Source: Thermoflavifilum sp. (GTDB lineage Bacteria > Bacteroidota > Bacteroidia > Chitinophagales > Chitinophagaceae). From it: a stretch of DNA of 64,000 nt. The stretch spans positions 2,108,001 through 2,172,000 of the forward strand of contig NZ_CP063141.1 of NCBI RefSeq assembly GCF_014961315.1. Direction: 5' to 3'. Both the position numbers and the translations under genes were made by a program. Below, one piece after another: positions 18,866-29,030 of this stretch; positions within the stretch are counted from its first letter, which is position 1; each line of letters opens with the position of its first letter. The notes below the pieces were generated by a model, which was not told the origin of the DNA, made no database searches, and saw only the letters and a program-made list of their open reading frames with translations.

Positions 18866-20185
18866 ATGTATCCATCTTTATCAGATTTATTACAGGATGT
18901 TTTTGGTATTCATGTTCGATTGCCCATTCAAACTTTTGGTTTTTTTGTAGCCATCGCTTTTCTGGCTGCAGCTTATGTGTTAACAATCGAATTAAAACGA
19001 AGAGAAAAATCAGGCTGGTTGAAGGGAATCCAGGAAAAGTACTGGGTGGGCAAGCCTCCAACTGTTTCCGATATCGTTTTTCACGCACTCATCGGGTTTC
19101 TGTTAGGCTTTAAGTTTATTGGTGCCTTGTTTCAATGGGATGCTTTTGTAGATCAGCCGCAGACTTATATTCTTTCCGGTGCGGGAAGCCTGCCTGCAGG
19201 AATTATACTGGCCCTGTTGCTGGCATATTCGCGATACAGGAGCAAGAAAAAACACCAGCTTGAGAAGCCCGTTTTACGCGAAGAGCTGGTGATGCCGCAT
19301 CAGCGGGTGGGCGATTTTACGGTCATAGCTGCTGTTGGGGGATTGATCGGTGCTAAGATCTTCGACAGTCTCGAGAACTGGCACAGTTACATGCAGGATC
19401 CGCTGCATAGTTTTTTATCCTTTAGCGGACTTACTTTTTATGGTGGTTTATTTGTTGCCGGTCTGGGCATCGCCTGGTATGCCCGTAAAAAGCAGATCAA
19501 TCTATGGCAACTTGCCGATGCTTTTGCTCCGGCCATGATGCTGGCCTATGGCCTGGGTAGAATCGGTTGTCATATGGCTGGTGATGGTGATTGGGGTATT
19601 TATAATAGCGCTTATTTGAATGATGGCCATGGTGGCGTGATTCCCGCTCCTCCTGGAGGATTCCAGCAGGCCCTCCATCAATATCAGGATTTTTTTCTGC
19701 TCAATTATGGAAGCTTCGACCGGGTTCCGCATGCGTATTTTTTGAAACCCCACTGGCTCTCATTCTTACCAGATTGGCTTTTTGCCTTTACATATCCGCA
19801 TAATATCAACAACGAAGGAGTGCCCATACCCGGCTGCACCGGCCTGCACTGTGCCATGCTCCCTGTGCCTGTATTCCCGACGCCTTTGTATGAAATTACG
19901 ACCTGTCTGATATTATTTGGTGTGCTATGGTATCTCAGGAAACGCATCTTCAGACCGGGATTGCTTACCGCCATCTACCTGATCATGAATGGCACCGAAC
20001 GCTTTTTGATTGAACTTATCCGGGTAAACACCAAATATGACATCCTGGGTATCCGTCCCACCCAGGCCGAATTGATTTCGCTGTTGCTGATTATGGCAGG
20101 TGTGGTGCTGATAGGATATGTCCATCGCAAACACCGCCCATTACAGGCAATCCCCGTCGGCTCATCGAAACGCTCCGGGTATTAA
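18866..20185 (+). CDS. lgt: Prolipoprotein diacylglyceryl transferase
   Basis: Transfers diacylglycerol from phosphatidylglycerol to the lipobox Cys of prolipoproteins in the inner membrane. Seen: several transmembrane helices, GRIGCHMAGDGDWG with the key Arg, SGLTFYGGL, and NGTERFLIELIRVN near the C-terminus. At 439 residues it is longer than the E. coli enzyme (291); extra loops at about 60-150 and 235-320 account for this, and long Lgt proteins are usual in the phylum. Confidence 0.93.
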   Translation: MYPSLSDLLQDVFGIHVRLPIQTFGFFVAIAFLAAAYVLTIELKRREKSGWLKGIQEKYWVGKPPTVSDIVFHALIGFLLGFKFIGALFQWDAFVDQPQTYILSGAGSLPAGIILALLLAYSRYRSKKKHQLEKPVLREELVMPHQRVGDFTVIAAVGGLIGAKIFDSLENWHSYMQDPLHSFLSFSGLTFYGGLFVAGLGIAWYARKKQINLWQLADAFAPAMMLAYGLGRIGCHMAGDGDWGIYNSAYLNDGHGGVIPAPPGGFQQALHQYQDFFLLNYGSFDRVPHAYFLKPHWLSFLPDWLFAFTYPHNINNEGVPIPGCTGLHCAMLPVPVFPTPLYEITTCLILFGVLWYLRKRIFRPGLLTAIYLIMNGTERFLIELIRVNTKYDILGIRPTQAELISLLLIMAGVVLIGYVHRKHRPLQAIPVGSSKRSGY

Positions 20186-20377
20186 AACGTGGGTAATATT
20201 TCCCGTCTGGAACATAGCAGACTCAACTCGTTTTCTGTACAAATTGGGTACGCCCCCACAGTCAATAGGCTTTAGTCCGGGATTTCCCTCCTTCCTGTAA
20301 CCATATTTCAGTCCATTCGTTTCATGGATGATGAGGTTTTTTCCATTCATCCAGGCATAAAACCGTTTATGTATTAT

Positions 20378-20404
20378 TATGTACTATGTTTAGCATAGTA
20401 CATA
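20378..20404. promoter_or_regulatory. Perfect 11-bp palindrome (operator candidate)
   Basis: Arms TATGTACTATG and CATAGTACATA are separated by TTTAG. The right arm overlaps the -7 box of the following gene by two bases, so a protein bound here would block the promoter. Confidence 0.65.
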
Positions 20405-20410
20405 CCTTTG
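20403..20410 (+). promoter_or_regulatory. -7 promoter box TACCTTTG
   Basis: Exact TAnnTTTG match 40 bases before the ATG at 20450. The -33 position falls within or next to the palindrome and has no clean TTG. Confidence 0.55.
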
Positions 20411-20449
20411 TATAGTATATAATAATTGCTAACTACTAAAAGAAACCAG

Positions 20450-22906
20450 ATGAAAAAAATTCACAAAATTTTGTACGGGGTGATCCTGATTTTATGCTCG
20501 GGAATTTCTGTATTGGGGCAACCGATGTTTCAGGTAAAAGGGCGTGTTTTTGAGGATAGCAATAGGGGAGCGGCTTTTGCTACGGTTCGGGTGTTGCATC
20601 TACCTGATTCAGGCCTCATCGGTGGGACAGTTACAGATTCGGCAGGATGGTTTCATCTGGAAATTCGAACGGAGGGGAGTTATGTGTTGAGGGTAAGTTT
20701 ACTCGGATGGCAATCGGCCGAAATGCCCTTTCAGCTTAATCAGGAGCAACAACATGTGCAGTTGCCTCCCATTCGGTTACATGCCACGAGCCATGCGTTG
20801 CAGGCCGTTCAAGTCATAGCCAGCAGGCCTTTCATTGAACAACAGCCTGGAAAAACGGTGATTCATATAGATGGGAGTCCAACTGCAGCCGGGAGTGATG
20901 TGCTCGACATTTTACAGAAAGCCCCCGGTGTAACTGTCGATCAGGACGGCAACATTACCCTGAAAGGGAAATCGGGCGTGATGGTGATGATAGATGGCAG
21001 GCCCACTTATTTATCGCAAGAGCAGCTTACCCATTTCTTGAAAACCATCCGTGCAGAATCCATTTCCCATATTGATGTCATCTCCAATCCATCTGCAAAA
21101 TATGATGCAGCAGGAAGCGCGGGGATTATTGATATCCATTTAAAGAAAAACGATCAGGAAGGATATAATGGTGTTGTGCAGGCGCAATTTCAGCAGGGAC
21201 GCTATCCTGCCTCCAGCGGTAGTCTGGAATTGCATTATGCCCGGCATCGCATTCAGGCGTATCTAAACGGAGGGTTTTATAGGGGGCAATCGTTTAACGA
21301 TTTACAGCTTACCAGGAATTTTTATGCAAGTGATAAATCCTTGCAGGCCACGATGGAACAAATTTCACACATGCGTTTCCCGGAAACAGATTATCAGCTC
21401 AGGATGGGAGCCGACCTCGATATCAATACGCATCAACGTATTGGATTTTTTATTGATGCTGATCAAAGCCGGGAACATGATAAGAGTGATGGTCCTATAT
21501 CATTTTATGATGCTGCTCATCAGCTCGATTCCATCGCATCACCGGTTAGTAAGAATAATGGTAAATGGAGCAATATGACTTATCATCTGCATTATCATTG
21601 GCAAATCGATACAGCAGGGCAGGAGTTGGGTGCAGAATTTAATGTATCACCATTTACGAGTCATGCGTCAAGCGATGATATAACCCGGTATTTTCGCTCA
21701 GATGGCACTACACTTCGCGATTCATCACGAAAAGATGGTGAACTCAGTTCTGCCATATCGATTATTTCCGGTAAAATGGATTATACGCTTCCGCTGAATA
21801 AAAACCTTAAGCTGGATGCAGGCATCAAAGCCAGTCATGTAAGAAGCGATAATCAAGTACAATATCAAAATTGGGTACAGGATAAACAAATCTGGATCAC
21901 AGATACCGGTTTAACCAATCATTTCCTGTATCAGGAAGACATTTATGCAGCTTATATGAGCATGGCTCAGGATTTTAAAAAAGGATGGCATGTGCAAGTT
22001 GGGTTGCGAGGCGAACAAACCGTAACCCGGGCTCACCAGCTGGTTCATGATTCATTGGTGAAACGCTCGTATGTAAACCTTTTCCCGAATCTCATGGTAA
22101 AGAAAGATTTTCCGCACGATCATAGCTTGAGCTTTGCATTCAACAGGCGCATCGATCGACCGAGCTATCAGGATCTGAATCCGTTCAGGTATTATATTGA
22201 TCAATACACTTATCAGGTGGGTAATCCGTTCTTGCAGCCTCAACTTACTTATGCAACAGAACTTAGCTATACCTACAAAAATCAATACACAATCACACTG
22301 GATTATAGTTATACCAGTAATGTGATTACGGAATACATCCGTCAGGACGATAAAACTCGTGTGGGATATCAAACCAATGAAAACTTGAGCTCATTTAGCA
22401 ATGTGGGCATATCCTGGAGTATTCCGGTTAGCATTGCCCGCTGGTGGAATACACAGAACTTTCTGAGCATATTCTATAATGATTTTCAGGGAAGCGTAGA
22501 TCAGGCAAGATTGACGAATCATCATGCTGCATGGCGATTTAATTCGGTACAGGAATTTCAATTACCAGCCCATATCAAGGCAGAGCTTTCCGGCTTTTAT
22601 CAATCTTCCATGCCTTACGGGCCGTTTATGCTGAAACCCAGGTACAGGATTGATATCGGTTTTCAGAAAAATCTGTTTCATGATAAAGGAACGCTCAAGC
22701 TCTTTGCAAATGATATATTCAGAACACAGCAGGGAATAGTGGACCTACGTTATTTGAATACCGATATACATGTTCATAACAGATGGAATACACAAAAAGT
22801 GGGCGTTAGTTTCGTCTATCATTTTGGAAACCAGCAATTAAAGGTGAAAACAGTGAATCGAACAGGCATTGAAGAAGAACAGAGTCGTATTAAAAAAGGC
22901 GGTTAA
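20450..22906 (+). CDS. Outer-membrane beta-barrel receptor-like protein (OMP_b-brl_3 type)
   Basis: 818 residues with a signal peptide, a carboxypeptidase-regulatory-like domain (about 28-115), a plug-like domain (GKTVIHIDGS...VMVMIDGRPTYLS) and a long C-terminal barrel. This is the TonB-receptor-related family common in Bacteroidota that often acts with small regulators. No TonB box is evident. Substrate unknown. ATG 20450 is chosen over TTG 20426. It lies behind a palindromic operator candidate. Confidence 0.85.
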   Translation: MKKIHKILYGVILILCSGISVLGQPMFQVKGRVFEDSNRGAAFATVRVLHLPDSGLIGGTVTDSAGWFHLEIRTEGSYVLRVSLLGWQSAEMPFQLNQEQQHVQLPPIRLHATSHALQAVQVIASRPFIEQQPGKTVIHIDGSPTAAGSDVLDILQKAPGVTVDQDGNITLKGKSGVMVMIDGRPTYLSQEQLTHFLKTIRAESISHIDVISNPSAKYDAAGSAGIIDIHLKKNDQEGYNGVVQAQFQQGRYPASSGSLELHYARHRIQAYLNGGFYRGQSFNDLQLTRNFYASDKSLQATMEQISHMRFPETDYQLRMGADLDINTHQRIGFFIDADQSREHDKSDGPISFYDAAHQLDSIASPVSKNNGKWSNMTYHLHYHWQIDTAGQELGAEFNVSPFTSHASSDDITRYFRSDGTTLRDSSRKDGELSSAISIISGKMDYTLPLNKNLKLDAGIKASHVRSDNQVQYQNWVQDKQIWITDTGLTNHFLYQEDIYAAYMSMAQDFKKGWHVQVGLRGEQTVTRAHQLVHDSLVKRSYVNLFPNLMVKKDFPHDHSLSFAFNRRIDRPSYQDLNPFRYYIDQYTYQVGNPFLQPQLTYATELSYTYKNQYTITLDYSYTSNVITEYIRQDDKTRVGYQTNENLSSFSNVGISWSIPVSIARWWNTQNFLSIFYNDFQGSVDQARLTNHHAAWRFNSVQEFQLPAHIKAELSGFYQSSMPYGPFMLKPRYRIDIGFQKNLFHDKGTLKLFANDIFRTQQGIVDLRYLNTDIHVHNRWNTQKVGVSFVYHFGNQQLKVKTVNRTGIEEEQSRIKKGG

Positions 22907-23053
22907 CACATCATATTCAGTGGTTAGATTTTGGTTGACACGGAGGAGGATTCTTCCTCTTCCTTCTTTTTATGCGAAGTTGTTGATTAATCATAGAATT
23001 CTTTCTAAATTTCCGGTTTGTACACAATTATTCACTTTTAAAATACATGTTAT

Positions 23054-23791
23054 ATGCAAACAGCAATTTTTTCTTCTCTGAAAAAGCTAACATTCCCTGC
23101 AATGATGCTTATCCTGAGTTCCTGTGTTGGATTTTCTCAAAATATTCGAGGCGATGGAAATATCACCACCACATCGCGAAACGTAAGTGTATTTCATGAG
23201 ATCAGAGTAAGCGGTGCGCTTCATTTGTTTCTCAAACAGGATTCCATTATCCGTGTCAGGGTAAAAACAGATAATAATTTGCAACCCTATGTTGTTACGG
23301 AAAACAGAGGAGATGCGCTGGTGATTCGAGAAAAAGATAACATTAACCTTCGTCCCACCGACCAGATTCAGGTATATGTATCTGCTCCTGATCTCCGCAG
23401 CATACGCATTAGCGGCGCATGTGCACTAACAAGTGAAAATAATTTACAGGTGCCTTCATTTAAACTGGAAGCAAGCGGTGCATCGAAATTAAACTTAATC
23501 GTTACAACCGATGCATTTCGTGCATCATGCTCGGGTGCGACAGACGCTATCATTCAAGGTAGTTCCAGAACTGCAGAAATTGAAATATCGGGCGCAGGTA
23601 AGCTTAAAGCAGATCATTTTCAGGTCGATCAACTTAAATTAGAAGTTTCCGGTGCGGCAAATGCTGAGGTGTATGCTGAAAAACTACTGGATGTTGATGT
23701 TTCCGGTGCTGGAAAGGTAACCTATCACGGCCATCCGCAGGTGAATGAGTCCATCTCAGGTGCCGGGAAAATATCGGGCGGACAACCTTGA
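23054..23791 (+). CDS. DUF2807 (GIN-domain) secreted protein
   Basis: 245 residues with a signal peptide and a beta-helical GIN domain. Repeats of S-G-A (VSGALHLF, ISGACAL, ASGASKL, SGAGKL, SGAANAEV, SGAGKVTY, SGAGKISGG) mark successive turns. Such proteins are periplasmic or surface-exposed with unknown function, and they are often linked to PadR/PspC stress modules. The upstream barrel gene is on the same strand, 147 bases away. Confidence 0.9.
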   Translation: MQTAIFSSLKKLTFPAMMLILSSCVGFSQNIRGDGNITTTSRNVSVFHEIRVSGALHLFLKQDSIIRVRVKTDNNLQPYVVTENRGDALVIREKDNINLRPTDQIQVYVSAPDLRSIRISGACALTSENNLQVPSFKLEASGASKLNLIVTTDAFRASCSGATDAIIQGSSRTAEIEISGAGKLKADHFQVDQLKLEVSGAANAEVYAEKLLDVDVSGAGKVTYHGHPQVNESISGAGKISGGQP

Positions 23792-23828
23792 GCGGCGGAT
23801 ATTTCATATAAATGAAGTCGAGTCGATC

Positions 23829-23864
23829 ATGGCCGGGTATCTACTTATCCGGCCATAATTTTAA
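23829..23864 (+). terminator. Terminator after the DUF2807 gene
   Basis: ATGGCCGG and CCGGCCAT arms around a 20-base interior that can pair partly, followed by AATTTTAA. The T-run is weak. Confidence 0.6.
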
Positions 23865-23977
23865 CTAATTTCTAACAACATCAACTTTTTGCTCTTTATA
23901 TGTTTGTAACCGGTTCTTATACACTCTCTGCTCGTTTGTAATGTGTTTGTTTAAACCAATATACAAATGAACATGAG

Positions 23978-24199
23978 ATGAGAAACTATACCAATGATAA
24001 GCTCCGTATCCACTATCTATTTCTCCGAATTTCTTTCGTGTTATTTATCCTGCTGGCGAATATTCCATTTTTCATTTCATCTATTATTCTATTTGTTGTT
24101 GCTGTTGTAGCCGCATTTCAGTGGATCTATCCTGCGCATACATCATTGCATAAGCAAGAAATTTTATTTCCAGAAATATTTATTCCACACTTAAATTGA
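23978..24199 (+). CDS. Possible small membrane protein
   Basis: A 73-residue frame with two strongly hydrophobic stretches (about 17-30 and 32-48). It ends six bases before the NEW3-domain gene on the same strand, so it could be the first cistron of that operon. No family is recognised and AT-rich DNA makes such frames common, so it may be chance. Confidence 0.35.
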   Translation: MRNYTNDKLRIHYLFLRISFVLFILLANIPFFISSIILFVVAVVAAFQWIYPAHTSLHKQEILFPEIFIPHLN

Positions 24200-24205
24200 T
24201 TTCGC

Positions 24206-25375
24206 ATGCTGGCTTACGTATGTTATCATGTTAGTCTTTTATGGATGATGTTTTGCGGATTTCAGCCTGATACGGCAGTGCATCATGCGGATACGGCTCA
24301 TGTTGCACCCGCCATTCGGTTGTACACGCCCTATACGAAAATCAGCGTACATCCGGGACAGAGCATCACGTACAACATTGATGTCACCAACAACAGCAAG
24401 GTTACGCAGCGCGTAGATTTATGGTTGAGTGGATTATCCACCGCGTGGAATTATAGCCTGAAATCGGGAAGCTGGGATATTCAGCAAATTGCTGTGTTGC
24501 CCGGTCAGAAAGAATCGGTTACGCTGCAACTTACCGTCCCTTTGCGTATTAACAAAGGAACGTATCGTTTTTATTTGCATGCTGGCCACAGTACAGCACT
24601 TCCGCTCACGGTAATTGTTGCTGAACGTGGCATTTACAAAACCGCTTTCACCACCGATCAGCCTAATCTGGAAGGAGCAGCAAACTCTACATTTACATTT
24701 AATACCACATTACAAAATGCTACTGCAGATACACAACTTTATGCGCTTAATGCAGAAGTTCCACCAGGATGGGATATCGCATTTAAAGCCAATGGATACA
24801 AGCAGGTAGCATCCATTTTAGTAAGCCCAAATTCAACGCAGAATTTAACGATTGAAGTTCATCCGCCCGATCAGGTACCTGCGGGTAAATACAGGATTCC
24901 GGTTATGGCATCGTCAGGAAGTACAGGTGCCGCGCTCGATCTGGAGGTTGTAATTACCGGAAATTATGGTATGAATCTAAGTACACCCAGTGGTCTGTTG
25001 AGTACCGACGTCACGGCAGGGAGCGAAAAAACATTAAAACTTACCGTAACCAATACAGGTTCTGCTGATTTGAAGAAAATTAATTTCACTTCTTCAACAC
25101 CTACAAACTGGGATGTGAGTTTTGATCCGAAAACCATTGATGAATTACCTGCCGGAAAAACAACTGAAGTGAAAGCCATCATCAAAGCTGATAAACATGC
25201 GATTGCGGGTGATTATCTGGTAACTATCCGTGCAAATACTACGGAAACATCTGCCAAGGCCGATTTTCGGGTTACTGTGAAAACACCCATGATATGGGGA
25301 TGGATAGGCATTTTTATTATTCTCATTGCGCTTGCAAGTATTTATTACCTGTTCCGTAAATATGGAAGAAGGTGA
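24206..25375 (+). CDS. Membrane-anchored NEW3-domain protein
   Basis: 389 residues: an N-terminal signal, several Ig-like beta domains with NEW3 features (SVHPGQSITYNIDVTN, PPGWDI, TVTNTGSADLKKI, PTNWDVSFDP) and one C-terminal transmembrane helix (IWGWIGIFIILIALASIYYLF) with a short basic tail. NEW3 proteins of this shape sit next to ABC-2 exporters. Its stop overlaps the ABC ATPase start by four bases, which shows translational coupling. Confidence 0.85.
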   Translation: MLAYVCYHVSLLWMMFCGFQPDTAVHHADTAHVAPAIRLYTPYTKISVHPGQSITYNIDVTNNSKVTQRVDLWLSGLSTAWNYSLKSGSWDIQQIAVLPGQKESVTLQLTVPLRINKGTYRFYLHAGHSTALPLTVIVAERGIYKTAFTTDQPNLEGAANSTFTFNTTLQNATADTQLYALNAEVPPGWDIAFKANGYKQVASILVSPNSTQNLTIEVHPPDQVPAGKYRIPVMASSGSTGAALDLEVVITGNYGMNLSTPSGLLSTDVTAGSEKTLKLTVTNTGSADLKKINFTSSTPTNWDVSFDPKTIDELPAGKTTEVKAIIKADKHAIAGDYLVTIRANTTETSAKADFRVTVKTPMIWGWIGIFIILIALASIYYLFRKYGRR

Positions 25376-26343
25376 ATGAACCGATTATTCTATTACAGGA
25401 TCTGACCAAACAATATGATCAACTTGTTGCGGTTGATCATCTGAGTTTAACCATCTATCGGGGAGAAATATTTGGATTGCTTGGTCCCAACGGTGCCGGC
25501 AAATCCACTACCATTTTAATGTTACTGGGTCTTACCGAGCCCACATCGGGCAGGGTGCGGGTTTGCGGTATCGATCCGGTTACTCACCCCGTAGAAGTTA
25601 AGCGTAAAGTGGGTTATCTGCCAGATAATGTTCGGTTTTATGATGATTTAACCGGACTGGAAAATTTAATTTATACCGGACAACTGAATCGGATGACGAA
25701 AAAACAGGCACGCGAAAAGGCGTTGCATTTGCTTACCCGTGTAGGTTTGTCCCATGCCGTTCACCAGAAAGCGGGTACCTATTCGCGGGGTATGATTCAA
25801 CGACTCGGACTTGCCGACGTGCTGATGAAAGATCCGGAAGTGATTATCATGGATGAACCCACACTGGGTATTGATCCTACCGGCGCAAAAGAATTTCTGG
25901 GTTTAATTGTTAAACTCAGTAAAGAAGAATCCATAACAGTTTTGCTTTCTTCGCATTATTTGCTTCAGGTGCAGGAAATATGTGATCGTATCGGGTTATT
26001 CGTAAAAGGTAAACTCATAGCCGTTGGAGATATTTCTTCCTTATCCCAACAATTATTCGCGAATGAACCTTTTCTCATTGAAGCGACGGTGCAATATCCG
26101 GCTTCAGGACCCGGCACCAATCCGATTGCTGATCTGCAGCAGCGGCTTCTGGAGATAGCAGGCGTGAAGCAAATTGTTGTGGAAAATGAACATGTAAAGG
26201 TTTTCGCAGCAAGAGATATTGCTCCTCAGATCGCGAAAACTATTGTGCTGGCAGGATTTGACCTGTTGGCACTTTCTAAAAGAGAACATGGATTGGAAGA
26301 TATTTATCAGCATTATTTTGAGAAAGAAGAAGTGGGTGCGTGA
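25372..26343 (+). CDS. ABC transporter ATP-binding protein
   Basis: 323 residues: Walker A GPNGAGKST at 38-46, a Q-loop region, signature YSRGM (137-141), Walker B VIIMDEPTLGID, and a long C-terminal extension as in ABC-2 exporters. The start is GTG, overlapping the NEW3 gene stop (GTGA), preceded by GGAAGAAGG, one of the few clear ribosome-binding sites here. Partner permease follows 69 bases later. Confidence 0.92.
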   Translation: MNEPIILLQDLTKQYDQLVAVDHLSLTIYRGEIFGLLGPNGAGKSTTILMLLGLTEPTSGRVRVCGIDPVTHPVEVKRKVGYLPDNVRFYDDLTGLENLIYTGQLNRMTKKQAREKALHLLTRVGLSHAVHQKAGTYSRGMIQRLGLADVLMKDPEVIIMDEPTLGIDPTGAKEFLGLIVKLSKEESITVLLSSHYLLQVQEICDRIGLFVKGKLIAVGDISSLSQQLFANEPFLIEATVQYPASGPGTNPIADLQQRLLEIAGVKQIVVENEHVKVFAARDIAPQIAKTIVLAGFDLLALSKREHGLEDIYQHYFEKEEVGA

Positions 26344-26412
26344 AGCAGTCCAGGCTTTCAAGAAATATCGTTTGATGATGATCAAACATACACACATAAA
26401 TAGACTTTTCTC

Positions 26413-27450
26413 ATGAAAGCTTTTGAGGAAAAAATCGGTGCATGGAGGCAGCGCATCGTTGCGTTCAGAGAAAAACAAATCGCCAGGCGGGAAGATAGGG
26501 TCTTGCATCCTTTCAGGGTGATGGTATACAAAGAGATTGCAGATCATGTACGCAGCTGGCGACTTTTGATTATGGGTGCATTGATCTTACTTACCTGCAT
26601 GGGTTCGCTCTATACCGCTGTAGAGGCGATGACCAGCCAGTCTGATCATGCAGCGTCTTCCACTTCACCCGGTTTTTTCTTCCTGCAATTGTTTACTTCT
26701 TCCAACGGTACGCTTCCGCCTTTTCATGCGTTCGTGGCTTTTCTGGGTCCGCTGCTGGGCATAAGCCTGGGTTTCGATGCCATTAATTCCGAGCAACATG
26801 GACGTACATTAGCCAGAATAATGTCGCAACCCATTCATCGGGATGATATCATCAATGCCAAATTTGTGGCAGCGCTGGTGGTAATCAGCGTAATGTTCTT
26901 TGCATTAACGTTTCTGGTTATGGGAACCGGATTGCTGGTGATTGGCATACCGCCCACACCGGGTGAATTTCTTCGGATCATGTGTTATCTCCTGGTAACC
27001 ATCCTGTATGTGGCTTTCTGGTTAAATTTGTCGATTCTATTTTCTGTTTTGTTCAAACAAGCTGCTACCTCGGCATTAATGAGCATTGCGGTGTGGTTAT
27101 TCTTTACCGTATTTTTTCAGATTATCCTCAATCTCGTTTCCAGTGCCATAGTGCCCTCTCCAGATCTGGCTCCGGCTGATCAGGTGATTCGAGCGCAACA
27201 TCTGGTGATGAATCTGTCGCGACTTTCGCCTGGACAGTTATTTTCCGATATCACCACCGTATTGTTACGCCCCACCATTCGTACCTTCGGACCGCTCACC
27301 CTGTCGCAGGTCGTGGGGGCCATACCCAATCCCCTGCCGCTGGGTCAGAGCCTGCTCATCGTCTGGCCGCAGATCACCGGACTGGTGGCCATTACCACCG
27401 TTTGCTTCGCCTTGTCGTACGTCTCCTTCATGCGCAGGGAAGTCCGCTGA
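26413..27450 (+). CDS. ABC-2 type transporter permease
   Basis: 345 residues: a charged cytosolic N-terminus, then about six transmembrane segments, with [23 protein letters not shown] between helices, a signature of NosY/ABC-2 membrane subunits that work with a NEW3 protein and an ABC ATPase. Together the three genes form an exporter or membrane-remodelling complex of unknown cargo. Confidence 0.9.
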   Translation: MKAFEEKIGAWRQRIVAFREKQIARREDRVLHPFRVMVYKEIADHVRSWRLLIMGALILLTCMGSLYTAVEAMTSQSDHAASSTSPGFFFLQLFTSSNGTLPPFHAFVAFLGPLLGISLGFDAINSEQHGRTLARIMSQPIHRDDIINAKFVAALVVISVMFFALTFLVMGTGLLVIGIPPTPGEFLRIMCYLLVTILYVAFWLNLSILFSVLFKQAATSALMSIAVWLFFTVFFQIILNLVSSAIVPSPDLAPADQVIRAQHLVMNLSRLSPGQLFSDITTVLLRPTIRTFGPLTLSQVVGAIPNPLPLGQSLLIVWPQITGLVAITTVCFALSYVSFMRREVR

Positions 27451-27489
27451 GGTAATTTTTTTGAAATCGTACTTGTATAGTTTCATTTT

Positions 27490-27509
27490 TTTTCGTTTCA
27501 TTGCGAAAA
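27490..27509. promoter_or_regulatory. Inverted repeat upstream of glpK (possible GlpR site)
   Basis: TTTTCG, eight bases, CGAAAA, ending 14 bases before the glpK ATG. The TTCG/CGAA halves resemble those of GlpR operators. Assignment to GlpR is inference. Confidence 0.4.
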
Positions 27510-27523
27510 CATTTCCTTTCGCC

Positions 27524-29010
27524 ATGGATCGTTTTATACTTGCTCTGGACCAGGGCACCACCAGCTCAAGGGCTATTGTATTTGATCAGGAAGGGCGGAT
27601 CAGGGCGGTGGCACAGAAAGAGTTCACCCAGCATTATCCCCAACCGGGCTGGGTAGAACATGATCCCATGGAGATCTGGTCGACCCAGGCCGGGGTTGCG
27701 GCCGAGGCACTTTCCCGGGCCGGCATCAGCAGCCAGCAGGTGGCTGCCATAGGCATCACCAACCAGCGGGAGACTACCGTGGTCTGGGATCGGTTGACCG
27801 GAAAGCCTGTTTATCCGGCCATCGTCTGGCAGGATAGGCGTACGGCGGCTCTGTGTGATGAGTTACGCAAAACTTCCGGTGCGCTCATCCAGCAAAAAAC
27901 GGGTCTGCTGCCCGATGCCTATTTCTCGGCCACCAAGATTCGCTGGGTGCTCGATCATGTACCCGACGCCCGGCGCAAGGCCGAAGCCGGTGAGCTGGCT
28001 TTCGGCACCATCGACAGCTGGCTGATCTGGAATTTTACCCGGGGACGGGTACATGCTACCGATGTGACCAATGCATCGCGCACCATGCTGTTTAATATCC
28101 ACACCCGGCAATGGGACGCCGAACTGCTGGCGCTGCTCGATATCCCCGGAGCCTGTTGCCGGAAGTAGTGGCCTCCAGCGCTGTTGTGACCGAAACATCG
28201 GGCGATGTGCTGGCCCACACCATTCCCATTGCAGGCATAGCAGGTGATCAGCAGGCCGCCCTGTTTGGACAGATGTGTACCGAGCCGGGCATGGTGAAAA
28301 ACACCTACGGCACCGGTTGTTTTGTGGTGATGCAAACAGGTCCTGAACCCGTGCAATCCAGGAATCGCCTGCTCACCACCATTGCCTGGGAGATCGACGG
28401 CCGGCTCAACTATGCCCTGGAGGGCAGCATTTTCATAGCCGGGGCGGTGGTGCAATGGCTACGCGATGGATTGCAGATCATCCGCTCTTCATCGGAGATA
28501 GAAGCACTGGCCCGCGAAGTGGAAGATACGGGCGGTGTATATATCGTACCGGCATTTACCGGATTGGGCGCTCCTCACTGGAACCAGCAGGCACGCGGCA
28601 CCATGGTGGGACTCACCCGCGGTACAACCCGTGCGCATATCGCCCGTGCGGCACTGGAAAGCATCGCCTATCAAACCGTGGATGTCGTTAAAGCCATGGA
28701 AGCCGATACCGGCCTTTCGATTTCGGAGATGCGTGTGGATGGAGGGGCTACGGTGAATGAACTGCTCATGCAGTTTCAGGCCGATATCCTGAATACCCGG
28801 GTGGTGAGGCCTGACATCGTGGAGACAACGGCCCTCGGAGCCGCTTATCTGGCCGGACTGGCCACCGGGTACTGGAAAGATATCGAAACCATTCGTTTGC
28901 AATGGAAATCCTCTCATCGGTATCATCCGAAAATGCCCGCTCAGGAACGTGAAGAGCGGATGAATGGCTGGAAGAGAGCCCTGAGGGCCGTGCAATGCTG
29001 GACAGCATAA
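27524..29010 (+). pseudogene. glpK: Glycerol kinase, one apparent frameshift
   Basis: Phosphorylates glycerol to glycerol-3-phosphate. The N-terminal half runs 27524-28168 ([21 protein letters not shown]) and the rest continues in another frame to 29010 ([39 protein letters not shown]). Adding one C to the CCCC at 28144-28147 restores [10 protein letters not shown], the family sequence, and a 496-residue protein of standard length. Either a sequencing error or a recent inactivation. It is followed directly by glpF. Confidence 0.88.
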
Positions 29011-29030
29011 CACAGGTTAATTCTTTCCTT

